Part shown: one piece after another, positions 9,901-17,600 of the stretch | How the letters are laid out: every line of letters starts with the position of its first letter | Numbering within the stretch: the stretch's first letter is position 1 | Position numbers and translations under genes: made by a program | Origin: Deltaproteobacteria bacterium | Lineage (GTDB): Bacteria; Myxococcota_A; UBA9042 | Direction: 5' to 3' | Assembly (NCBI GenBank): GCA_020632665.1 | Contig: JACKFC010000010.1 | Location: forward strand, 62,001 to 126,000 | DNA: 64,000 nt | The notes under the pieces: generated by a model | What the model was told of the DNA's origin: nothing | Databases searched by the model: none | Seen by the model: only the letters and a program-made list of their open reading frames with translations

Positions 9901-12900
9901 CAGCTCGCCTCGACGCAGATGCCGTCCTTGCAGCCCTTGCCTGCGTTGGCGCACTTCGCCGTCTCCACGTAGTAGCCGCCAGACTCGTGACATTTCCAAG
10001 CGTTGCTGCCCGTGCAGCCGATGCTGCCGACGGTGCAGGCCTGGTACACACAGCTGCCCTGGTAGCAGAGTTCGCCGGATTTGCATTGCACATACGAGTA
10101 TTTGCTGCCGTCGGGCGCGCAGATCGCGGCGGTCGACGGATAGGCGCAGACCTTCGCGTTGGCGACGCAGAAGGTCTTCTCGCAGGCACCTGCCTTGCAC
10201 GTCTCGCCGCTGCCGCAGTCCTTGGCCTTGCTGCCGGCGGTGCCCTTGGCGTTGCAGGTGTAGACGGCGTTGGTGTCGCAATAGGCTTGACCGGCTTGGC
10301 AGACGACCTTCTGGCAGCTCTTGCCGTCGCAGATCGAGCCCGAGGCGCAACTCGACTTCGTCGTGGAGAGGGCGTCGGCGTTGCACGTCTCGAGCAGGTC
10401 GCCGGCGCAGCTGGTCGCGCCCGGCTCGCAGAGCTTGTCGACGCACGCGCCGGCCTGGCAGACCTTGCCCGCAGCCGCGCAGTCGCCGACGTCGGACCAC
10501 GCCGTGCCGTAGCTCGCGCAGGCCTGGACCTTGCCGCCGCTGCATTGTTTGTCGCCGAGCTTGCAGACGAGCGCCTTGCATTCCGCGCCGACGCAGGTCG
10601 CATCGCTACCACAAGGCTGGGTCTGCCAGGAGAGCTGATCGGTGGCGCAGACCAGCAGGTCGCCGCTGCTGCATTTCTTGCTGCCCTTGTCGCAGACCGG
10701 CGTCTTGCAACCTGCCGCGGTGCAGACCTGATCGGTCTTGCCGCAGTCCGCGACCAAGCTCTGGCCCGTCCCGTCCGTGCTGCATTTGGTCAATTCGGTG
10801 CCGAGGCAGTAGACGGTGTCGGGGGTGCAGAGCTTCGGTGCGCAGACGCCGGCGCCTTTGCAGACCTCGTCGGTCTTGCAGGGCGATTGCTTCCAGCCCG
10901 CCAGCGGACCCTCGCAGGTCTCCTTGACCCCAGCCTCACAGCGTGTCGCGTCCTTCTCGCAGATCGGCTTGGTGCAGCCGCCCTCGCTGCAGAGCTCGCC
11001 CGTCTTGCTGCAGTCGGTGCCGCCGATCCAGGCGGTCCCGGTCGGATCGCAGACCTGCGTGGTTTCGCCGCTGCAGCCCTTGGCTCCCGCGGTGCAGATC
11101 ACGTCCGCGCAACCGCCGGCCTTGCAAACCTGGCCGTTGCCACATTGCGACTTCTGCCAGGCGAGGCCGTCGGCCGCGCACGTCGCGGGTTGGCCGTCGA
11201 CGCACGCCTTCTCGCCGGGCTTGCAGATCGGCGTCTCGCAGCCGCCGTCCTTGCAGACCTTGTTCGCCGCCGCGCAGTCGAGGCTCTTGCTGAACTCGAT
11301 GCCCTTGGCGTCGCAGCTGTGGACTTCGCTGCCCTTGCAGATCGCTGCGTTCGGGCTGCAGGTCTGGGCCTTGCACACCGCCGCGTCGCAGGCGCTCCCG
11401 CTCGGGCAGGTGGTCTGCACCCAGGCGATGCCGCTGCTGTTGCAGGTCTCCAGCGTCGAGAGCCCCTGGCACTTCACCTCGCCGGGCGTGCAGATCGGCG
11501 AGGTACAAGCGCCATCCTGACAGACCTTGCCGCCCTCGCAGCTCGCCAGCTGCGTCGCGCTGGTGCCGAGCGCATTGCATTGCATGGCCTTGCCCGAGCC
11601 ATCGCAGAACGCTTTGCCCGCAGTGCAGACGACCGGCACGCAGCCGTCTTGCTCACAGACCTTTCCGGGGGCGCAGCCCTGCTGGTCGTAGCCCAGGCCC
11701 GACGGCAAGCAGACCGCGACCGCGCCTCCGTCCTTGCTGCACTCCTTGCTCCCCGGCTTGCAGACCCACGGGATGCAGGCGCCGTCGACGCACGCCTTCT
11801 CCGTCGCGGCACAATCCTCCAGGAATGTCGGCGTCGTGCCCGAGGCGTCGCATTGCCGGACCTTGCTGCCGACGCAGTCCAGCTTGTTCGCCACGCACGA
11901 GAGCTTCTTGCACGCGCCGTCCTTGCAGCCCTCGCCGCTGCCGCAGTCCACGCCGCTCCAGCCGTCGCCCGCAGCGTTGCAGGTCTGCACGCCGGCCCCC
12001 GCACAGGATTTGCTACCCGGGACGCACTTCAACGCCAGGCAGGCTCCCTCGACGCAGGCGAATCCGGCCTCGCTGCCGGTCTTGCTCGCGCAGTCCTCGC
12101 CAGACTCGTAGTCGAAGCCGTCGGCCTTGCAGGTCGCGACCGTCTCCCCGGCGCAGACCGCCGTCCCCGGCTTGCAGAGCTTGCTCTTGCAGCTTGCCTT
12201 GCCATCGGTCGTCACGCAGCCCTCGCCGAGGTCCGTGCCACTCGCTGCCTTGCATGCCGCGCTGGCCCAGGAGAGCCCGTCTGCCTCGCAGGTGAGCAGC
12301 GCTTCACCCGCACATTGGCTCGCTCCGGGCTCGCAGACCGTGGCGACGCAGGCGCCTTCCTTGCAGGCCTCGCCTTGCTTGCACGCTTCGCCCTTGAGCC
12401 AGACCACGCCGAGGTCGTCGCACGTCTCGGGGCCGCCGGCCTCGCAACGCGTGGCCCCCGCCGTGCAGATCACCGCCAGGCAGCTGCCGTCCTTGCACGC
12501 CGACCCCGTGCCACACGGCGAAGCCGTGAACGCCGCGCCCGATTCGTCGCACAGCCCGACCGTGGTCAGATCGACGCAGGTCTTCTCGCCGCCGGTGCAG
12601 ACGTCCGGCAGGCAGAGCCCGGCTTTGCAGTAGCGGTCCTGTGGACAATCGACGTCCGCCTCGCAGTCGACGCAGACCCCGGCCGCCTTGTTGCAGACCT
12701 GATCGAGCGCGGCGCAGTCCTTGCTCGATTGGCAGCTCGCCGGCGGCGGCAGGCAGACCTTCGCGACGCACGCCAACGCGTCGCCGCAATCGGCGTCCGC
12801 GAGGCAATCGACGCAGACGCCGACGCCGAGGTCGCAGACGCCTCCCTTGGCGATACAGGTCTTGTCGGTCGTGCACGGCTCGGCGTCTTCGCAGGCGTGC

Positions 12901-13274
12901 GCGATGCAGCGCTGACCCGGCTTGCCGCAATCCGCCGTGTCGAGGCAGGCGACGCAGACGCCCGCGGCGCCGTCACAAAACGGCGTCGCGCCGGTGCAGC
13001 CCTCGTCGCAGGTCTTGGCCGCGCCGGCGTCCTCGACGTCGGCAGCCGCGTCGAGCACGGCGTCGGGCGTCGACACGTCGACGTTCTGCTTCACGTCGAC
13101 CACGGTGGCGTCGGCAGGGCTGCCGTCGTCGACGACGTCGCCCACGACGTCTCCGCTGGCGCCGACGTCCTTTTCACCGGCATCAGGCTCCGTGCCGCAC
13201 GCTGCGAGCGAAGCCGAGAGTGCGAGCAGCAGCAGCAGGCGCGGAAAAGACAGGGTGTGTTCGAGCGTCGTCAT
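3942..13274 (-). CDS. Giant NHL-propeller/cysteine-rich lipoprotein with a C-terminal TLDc-like domain
   Basis: 3110 aa. The signal peptide ends in the lipobox LAAC, with Cys26 the predicted lipidated residue. An Asp/Val/Ala-rich linker follows. Residues about 90-1200 are many short cysteine repeats (C-x-PG-x-x-x-C, then TC and GACV patterns). Four NHL beta-propellers follow, at roughly 1221-1538, 1646-1965, 2071-2395 and 2500-2818, built from blades such as TTVAGSGQSGFVDG ... ADTGNQRIRRV. They are separated by CDDG-x-PCT modules resembling the Dictyostelium CTDC repeat. The last 175 residues look like a TLDc domain: FELCYRKSVDG, WHSKCDGY, GPTWGNGHDLHV and the ending LSELEVWG. The protein is expected on the cell surface. 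It starts 18 bases after the somatomedin-B lipoprotein gene, with GAGG 8 bases before the ATG. Architecture is secure; function is not known. Confidence 0.85.
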   Translation of the reverse strand: MTTLEHTLSFPRLLLLLALSASLAACGTEPDAGEKDVGASGDVVGDVVDDGSPADATVVDVKQNVDVSTPDAVLDAAADVEDAGAAKTCDEGCTGATPFCDGAAGVCVACLDTADCGKPGQRCIAHACEDAEPCTTDKTCIAKGGVCDLGVGVCVDCLADADCGDALACVAKVCLPPPASCQSSKDCAALDQVCNKAAGVCVDCEADVDCPQDRYCKAGLCLPDVCTGGEKTCVDLTTVGLCDESGAAFTASPCGTGSACKDGSCLAVICTAGATRCEAGGPETCDDLGVVWLKGEACKQGEACKEGACVATVCEPGASQCAGEALLTCEADGLSWASAACKAASGTDLGEGCVTTDGKASCKSKLCKPGTAVCAGETVATCKADGFDYESGEDCASKTGSEAGFACVEGACLALKCVPGSKSCAGAGVQTCNAAGDGWSGVDCGSGEGCKDGACKKLSCVANKLDCVGSKVRQCDASGTTPTFLEDCAATEKACVDGACIPWVCKPGSKECSKDGGAVAVCLPSGLGYDQQGCAPGKVCEQDGCVPVVCTAGKAFCDGSGKAMQCNALGTSATQLASCEGGKVCQDGACTSPICTPGEVKCQGLSTLETCNSSGIAWVQTTCPSGSACDAAVCKAQTCSPNAAICKGSEVHSCDAKGIEFSKSLDCAAANKVCKDGGCETPICKPGEKACVDGQPATCAADGLAWQKSQCGNGQVCKAGGCADVICTAGAKGCSGETTQVCDPTGTAWIGGTDCSKTGELCSEGGCTKPICEKDATRCEAGVKETCEGPLAGWKQSPCKTDEVCKGAGVCAPKLCTPDTVYCLGTELTKCSTDGTGQSLVADCGKTDQVCTAAGCKTPVCDKGSKKCSSGDLLVCATDQLSWQTQPCGSDATCVGAECKALVCKLGDKQCSGGKVQACASYGTAWSDVGDCAAAGKVCQAGACVDKLCEPGATSCAGDLLETCNADALSTTKSSCASGSICDGKSCQKVVCQAGQAYCDTNAVYTCNAKGTAGSKAKDCGSGETCKAGACEKTFCVANAKVCAYPSTAAICAPDGSKYSYVQCKSGELCYQGSCVYQACTVGSIGCTGSNAWKCHESGGYYVETAKCANAGKGCKDGICVEASCTPGEKACVGAAVGTCRLDATGYDLSPCGDNDACTPDSCKDAACVYGASKVCDDSNTCTTDSCDSKTGACVFAAKSGSCDDGTVCSKGDKCISGTCTATPGGLVTTIAGSGTSGYQDGAATSAKFGLPAGMVLDSDGSSILVADANNHRIRRLTSAGVVETYAGSGTQGHQDGALSSARFSAPHDLCWAGDGKLYVADRSNHRIRVIDPAAGTIAPFYGNGSTTYLYYPTGIAWHAGAGSIVVADSSSRVVRLITLDGKATVLAGSPGQSGSTDGTGAAARFHSPSGVAVDGDGVIWVADTGNQRIRRVTLDGAVTTLFGNGSAADVDGAVSVATIRNPYRILAGPSGLIIGSERRIRRVVGEEVFTIAGGDSTGFVDGDGASARVYNVYGLLRLADGSLRFSDYGNNRLRAVALNLVECDDGKPCTKDVCDSKTGTCTYTPLAAGAACSDGLLCTKNDACDAQGTCAGKATVCDDSNVCTDDSCDAGSGECLFAPNTGSCDDGDKCTDLDRCELGKCVPGFDLLSTVAGSSSGNVDGKGTAAKFADTYDVTLDGAGLAWIADSANHTIRTMDKDGNVATVAGGVKGLLDGPLDKARFNTPFAVEADRIGRIYVSDYGNHRIRRLDASKTVSTFAGSVSGYLDGSGEQAQFKSQMGITLCPDGALVVADTGNQRIRMVAPDGKVTTIAGSGTAAFVDGAGSSAGFSSPGDVACSADAIYVADTGNRRIRKIIGGQVTTVAGSGSNGAQDGPGTSASFGSPRFLSLRSDGMLFIADETNHRVRSLSPEGTVATLVGTGSNSSNDGAANVATISYPRGLVVMPDGGLLLGDGGSKRMRRLQRTAVYCEDGDACGKDSCDSKTGACVHTAVNVGKSCDDGTACTASSACSSAGVCAGTAKSCDDGNSCSVDLCDPTDGTCLHPTPFKVCDDGDACTSGEVCWAGTCGSKTPVVSTVAGKVGTSGDLDGDVGTGTMNTSYGMAFAGDLLYFSSYGGHRIRTWDRKTGKLATVAGNGSAGYTDGDAATARFNAPWGVAVVGSQVWIADTSNHRVRKLEGGTVSTPAGNGSAGYADGAGWQARFNTPRGLVHDGHGRLVVADAGNHRLRRVLADGTVSTLCGDGTAGYADGPAASAQLHTPGAVAYDGKGNLVFLDTGALRLRRLSADGKVTTLAGSGSGGWEDGPASSAKLGSCWGYLARPDGSVWMPMSYSGLSGIRELREGKVTTLTESAAGHYDGILPYSQWSTAAAAAVGPDGATYVMDSGNRVLRKIAGGPVFCDDGDPCTVDACAAASGACSHTPALAGASCDDADACTTNDACASGGCKGTAKDCNDGKVCTDDGCDPLSGLCSHLDNIAACDDGKVCTEGERCWEGSCHTSAGLVLPLAGANASGTVDDTGELARFKNVYDLDRAPDGKLWFADISSHRIGTITEAGVVTTVVGGNAAVVDGPLADARTSGPRALCATYGGVRFFDNSFRSFRSIVGGKVSTIAGDGSNGYLDGPGLQARFGSGENGIDCVDATGEAFVADYSNHRIRVIAADAKVSTLAGSGTAGFVDGPGSSARFNSPRDVAIGADGNLYVADRGNYRIRKVTQDGTVTTVAGSGQSGFVDGAGTSAQFGTTNDIVADASGRLFVTDVSARRLRMIDAGLVSTLAGSGTNARTVGPASSASLASPRGLSLGAGGDLFLGDVVVVRRIVGLFPACEDGNPCTVGSCDAQTGCKQSPAPDGMPCAEDGKLCEVGRACSSGSCSAGTAMTCADKNECTIDSCDGKTGLCVFAPIAGCTPAVVCGNGVLQTGEECDDGNEVDDDACSNQCKVQLLTGSTIATSEDAKALAALIPDGPGTFELCYRKSVDGASAATWHSKCDGYASSLVLMSTSGGAKRVAGYLPTKTSGGGYQAGTGGFLTRLGSGVVHTGGNSSAQYNSPSYGPTWGNGHDLHVKSNMTTGYSQLGYAYDCVVGTKGSATCQSQLFGVYNSWSLSELEVWGRVK

Positions 13275-13292
13275 GGCATCTGCCTCGATCGA

Positions 13293-14498
13293 TCAGCCGC
13301 CGCAGCAGGCGTCGAAGTCTTTGCAACAATTCGAGAAGGTCTTGCACAGGGTGTCGCACCAGCAGCCGCCGGTGCCTTGGCTGCCGCATTTGCCGTTGCA
13401 GCTCGCGGCCGCGTCGGCGCCACATGCGTTCGGCGCCGGGCCGCAGCTGCCTGCGGTGCAGACCTTGCCCTCGCCGCATGCCGTTCCGTCCGCGGCTGGG
13501 AGGTTCTTGCATCCATCCGGCGTGCAGCTATCGGTCGTGCACGGATCGCTGTCGGCGCAGCTTCCCGCGGCCTGCCACGCCGAGCCGTTGCCGGCGCAGA
13601 TCTGCAACACCAAGCCGTCGCAACCGACGGAATTCGGCGCACAGAGCTGGGTCTCGGACGCGTCGGGCGTCGTCGTGTCGGGCGTCGCCGTATCGGGCGT
13701 CGTCGTATCGGGCGTCGCCGTATCAGGCGTCGCCGTATCGGGCGTCGTCGCGTCGGGCGTCGTCGCGTCGGGCGTCGCCGCGTCGGGCGCCGTCGTTTCT
13801 GCTGCGTCGCTCCCCGCGTCTGCGGCATCCGGTCCGTCGACGCCGCAGGCTCCGCCCGTGCAGCTCTGCCCGGCAGGGCATTGGGTGGTCGTCCAGCGGA
13901 GCTCGTTGCTGGCGCAGAGCTGCAGCGCGCCGTCGTCGCCGCACCGTGTCTGGCCCTTGGTGCAGGCCTTGGCGACGCAGATGGTCTCGACGCAGAGCGC
14001 CCCACCGAGGCAATCCTCGTCCCCCATGCAGTCGACGCAGCTCCCGACCTTCTTGTCGCAGACCTGTTCGAGCGCCGCGCAGTCCTTGCTCGAGGTGCAC
14101 GGCGTCGCTGGCGGCACACAGGTATGTGCCTTGCACGATTCGCCGGAAGGGCAATCGACATCACCATTGCAGTCGACGCAGCGCAGGGCGTCTTTGTCGC
14201 AGACTTGGTCGGACGCGATGCAATCCTTGTCGCTCTTGCACGGCAGCGGCTGCGGGCCGGCGTCGGCGGAGGCCGCGCCATCTGCCATGCCGCCAGCGCG
14301 GCCGTCGCCGGGGCCGCTGCCGTCGCCCGTCGCGCCGTCGTCCGTCGCGCCGGCCGCGTCCTTGCCGGTCTTCGTAGCGTCTTCGCTCGCCAGCTCGTCG
14401 GTCCGGGTCGCGCCGTCACTGCCGCAGCCAGAGACGGCCGTGGCGCCGAGCACGCAGGCGAGGGCAGCGCGGCGCATCATCGCGAATGACACTGTCAC
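13293..14498 (-). CDS. Cysteine-rich lipoprotein with a somatomedin-B-like C-terminal domain
   Basis: 401 aa, starting at GTG 14496-14498 with CGGAG three bases upstream; two ATG codons 6 and 7 codons later are alternatives. The signal peptide ends in the lipobox AVSGC (Cys25). Residues about 85-225 hold C-x-x-DKDC and C-x-D-x-DC repeats, followed by nine 5-residue Pro-Asp-Thr/Ala units (about 235-279). After CDDG-like repeats, the last 42 residues read SCNGKC ... GGCWCDTLC ... NCCKDFDAC, matching the eight-cysteine spacing of the animal somatomedin-B domain (C-x3-C, C-x-C-D, CC). The gene sits between two giant lipoproteins that share its N-terminal repeat style and is 18 bases upstream of the next one, so it is probably co-transcribed with it. 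A surface adhesion role is inferred only. Confidence 0.8.
   Translation of the reverse strand: MTVSFAMMRRAALACVLGATAVSGCGSDGATRTDELASEDATKTGKDAAGATDDGATGDGSGPGDGRAGGMADGAASADAGPQPLPCKSDKDCIASDQVCDKDALRCVDCNGDVDCPSGESCKAHTCVPPATPCTSSKDCAALEQVCDKKVGSCVDCMGDEDCLGGALCVETICVAKACTKGQTRCGDDGALQLCASNELRWTTTQCPAGQSCTGGACGVDGPDAADAGSDAAETTAPDAATPDATTPDATTPDTATPDTATPDTTTPDTATPDTTTPDASETQLCAPNSVGCDGLVLQICAGNGSAWQAAGSCADSDPCTTDSCTPDGCKNLPAADGTACGEGKVCTAGSCGPAPNACGADAAASCNGKCGSQGTGGCWCDTLCKTFSNCCKDFDACCGG
13660..13794. repeat. In-frame 15-bp minisatellite (nine units)
   Basis: Nine tandem 15-base units of the form (GTATCGGGCGTCGTC) lie inside the somatomedin-B lipoprotein gene. Each unit encodes five residues around Pro-Asp (TPDTA, TPDTT, TPDAT). 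Units differ at only a few positions. The unit length is a multiple of three, so gain or loss of units would lengthen or shorten the linker without breaking the frame. Confidence 0.85.
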
Positions 14499-14600
14499 GG
14501 ACTCCGCTCCTCGCTGGTCACAGCTGACCGCAACGCCCCAGGTGATCCCATCGTGGTAGAGTGTATGCGCTGCGCCAAGTCACCGCAATGGCAAATCAAC

Positions 14601-14617
14601 GCGACAAAACCTGTCGC
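14601..14617 (-). terminator. Possible weak terminator hairpin after the giant DUF1554 lipoprotein gene
   Basis: A perfect 6-bp stem (GCGACA / TGTCGC) with a 5-base loop lies about 10 bases beyond the TAG stop at 14627, in the 128-base gap before the next gene. No convincing T run follows, so termination is uncertain. Confidence 0.3.
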
Positions 14618-14626
14618 TTTGTGGGC

Positions 14627-17600
14627 CTATTGCTTCACGAGATGGTCACTCTGTTCGAAGCAATAGAGGTGGCCCTTGTAATTGCAGCGTTGGGTCGAGC
14701 AGTTGGTGGTCCACTTCGAATTGGCCAGGTTCGCGTTTCCGGAATAGGCGCGGTAGTTCGAAGACGTGGTGGTCGTGGTCCAGTTGCCGCAGTAGTAGAT
14801 CGAGGACGAGGAGTTGGCGCGGTTGCCCGATGTATTCGTACCGGTCCAGACCGAGGGCGTCCCGCTGCTGCCGCAATACGACGTCGACGATGTACCGACC
14901 GGTGTGCCGAGCTCGGTGATGCTGATCGCGGCAGCGAGCGTCCCGTCGACGAGATCTGTCCAATTCTTCGCAATCTCCACCCCGCTCAGCAGCCGGTAGG
15001 GGACCGCGGATTTGTTGAAGTAGGCGTTCGGATAGGTCGAGCTGGTCGAGAGCCACGCCTTCCAAGAGCCGCCGAGCTTCGCCGCCGCGGCTGCAGCCTC
15101 GCAGGTGCTGTGCGCTCCGTCGATCCCGCCGAAATTCGGCGAGAAGGCTTCGCTGGTGACGAAGACGCGCCGAATCGCCGTGCAGCCGGCGTTGCTGTCG
15201 GGGGCGTGGGTGCAGCCTCCGGTCACGACGTCGCAGGAATCCTTGCTGCACACATCGCCGTCGTCGCAGCTCTTCGGCTTGCCGCCCTGGCAGGCGCCGG
15301 CCTTGCAGGTCATCGCCTCGGTGCAGGGCTTGCCGTCGTCGACGCAGGCGGCGCCGTCGCTGGCCTTCGGCGCGCTGCAGGCGCCGGTCTTGGCGTCGCA
15401 GGCGTCGACGGTGCATGGCAGGCCGTCGTCGCAGACCTTGGTCGGAGCCCGTACCAGGCGCAGCGCATAGGTGCTGCCAACGATCGCGCCGGCGCCCGAC
15501 TTCCACGCCAGCGCGTTGAGCGTCGAGAAGGTCGCCGCGGTGCCGAAGCCGTTGGCGCTGCCGTTGCTGCCGCTGCCCGCGACGGTGCTGACCACGCCCG
15601 CGCCGTCGAGGCGGCGGACCCGCCGGTTCTGGTTGCTGCCGAACCAGATGCTGCCGTCGGCGGCGGCGGTGATGCTGACGGGATAGTAGAGCTTGTTGCT
15701 GCCGAGCGGGCCGTCCTGGTAGCTCGCGCTGCCGTTGCCGGCGACGGTGCTGACGATGCCCCCGGCGAGCTTGCGGATCCGATGGTTGCCGTAGTCGGCG
15801 AGGTAGAGCGCGCCGCCGGCGAAGGCGCCTTGGGTCGGGGTCGAGAAGCGCGCCGAGCTGGCCGGGCCGTCCTGGAAGCCCGGGCTGCTACCGGCGACGG
15901 TCGCCACCGTGCCGTCCTTGGCCACGGTGCGGATGCGGTGGTTGCCGCTGTCGATGATCCAGCTCACGTCGCCCTGCTGCGCGACCGACCCCGAGACCGA
16001 GAAGCTGGCGCTGGTCGGGAAGCCGTCCTGCGTGCCGCTCTGGCCGGAGCCGGCCAGGGTGCTCACCGTGCCGTCGGCCGCCAGAAGCCGGATGCGCGCG
16101 TTCTGCTGGTCGAAGAAGACGATCCCGCCGTCGGCACGCTCGGCCATGCCGCCGGGCGACGACAGCCGAGCCGCCGCGCCCTTGCCGTCGAGGTAGCCCT
16201 TCTGCCCGTCGCCGGCGAGGGTCGTCACCTGGCCGCCGGCGAGCAGGCGGATGCGGTGGTTGTTGGTGTCGGCGAAGACGACGCCGCCGTCCTTGCGAAC
16301 CACCAGCCCGGTCGCTGCTTGCATTTTCGCCGCCAGCGCCGCGCCGTCGGCATAGCCGCTGGTCCCGTCGCCGGCGATCGTCTCGACCATGCCCGGCCCG
16401 GTCTGACATTTGCCCTCGGCGCAGGCCTCGCCGACGGTGCAGGCGCTGCCGTCGTCGCAGGGCCCGTCGACGTGCGGGTGGCCGCAAGAACCGTCGAAGG
16501 GATCGCAATTGTCGGCGGTGCAGACGTTGCCGTCGCTGCAATCCTTGACCTTGCCGACGCATTTGCCGGCCGCGTCGCAGGCGTCGGCGCTGGTGCAGGC
16601 GGTGCCGTCGGTGCAGGCGCTGCCGGTGGCGAGCTTGGTATTGCTGCAAGCGCCGGTCTTGGCGTTGCAGGCGTCGGTGGTGCAGGGCGAGCCGTCGTCG
16701 CAGTTCTTCGCCTTGCTCAGGACTGCGCGCAGCGCAGCGTTGTCGGCGAGCCAGATGCTGCCGTCGGGGCCGCGATCCAGCGCACCCGGCGAGTAGGTCT
16801 GCGCTGCGCCGGGGATGCCGTCGAGCGTGCCCTGCTTCTTCAACTCGCCGAAATAGAGCTCGAGCTTGCCCCCGCTCATCGTCAGCACGACGCGCGTCGA
16901 GGCATCGACGACGGAAACCAACATCGCCCCTGCGCTGTCGAAAGTGATGCCCGTGGGCCCGCCGATACCGCCCGTAGGCGTGGGTAGCGCGTCGAGGGTC
17001 GAGGCGCCGTTGCCGAGCACCGTGGAGACGCTACCGTCCGGCGCGACCTTGCGGATGCGGCGGTTGCCGAGGTCGACGACGTAGACGCTGGTGCCGTCAG
17101 GGCTGAGCGCCATCGCCGCCGGGCTGCTGAACATCGCCGAGGTGCCCGGGCCGTCCTGGAAGCCGGCGTTGCCGCCGGCGACGGTCTCGACCGTGCCTGC
17201 GGGCAGGATGCGGCGGATGCGGTGGTTGTTGCGGTCGGCGACCCAGAGCCGGGAGTTGTTGTCGAGCAAGACGTCGTGCGGCCCGGCGAAGAGCGCGCTC
17301 CCGATCGGCCCGTCGACGTAGCCCGACGTGCTACCGGCGTAGGTCGCGACCTGATCCTTGGCGAGGTGGCGGATGCGGTGGTTGCCGCGGTCGGCGATGA
17401 AGATCGTACCATCCGCGCGCACCGCGATCCCCTGCGGCGAGCTGAACCTCGCGCTGCTGGCGACGCCGTCCTGGAAGCCGGAGGTCTTCGGTGTGCCGGC
17501 GAGCGTCGTGACCTTGCCGCCGGCGTAGAGGCGGATCACGTGGTTGCTCGTATCCGCTGCGTAGACGCCCTCGGCCGTCGCGTCGACGCCGCCGATGTAG

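Noticed and set aside
3603..14489. A 3628-codon open frame on the plus strand opposite the giant lipoprotein genes
   Set aside because: It is an antisense shadow. Very high GC and a repeated codon pattern on the minus strand leave few stops on the other strand; the predicted protein has no domains, and the minus strand shows lipobox, repeats and propellers.
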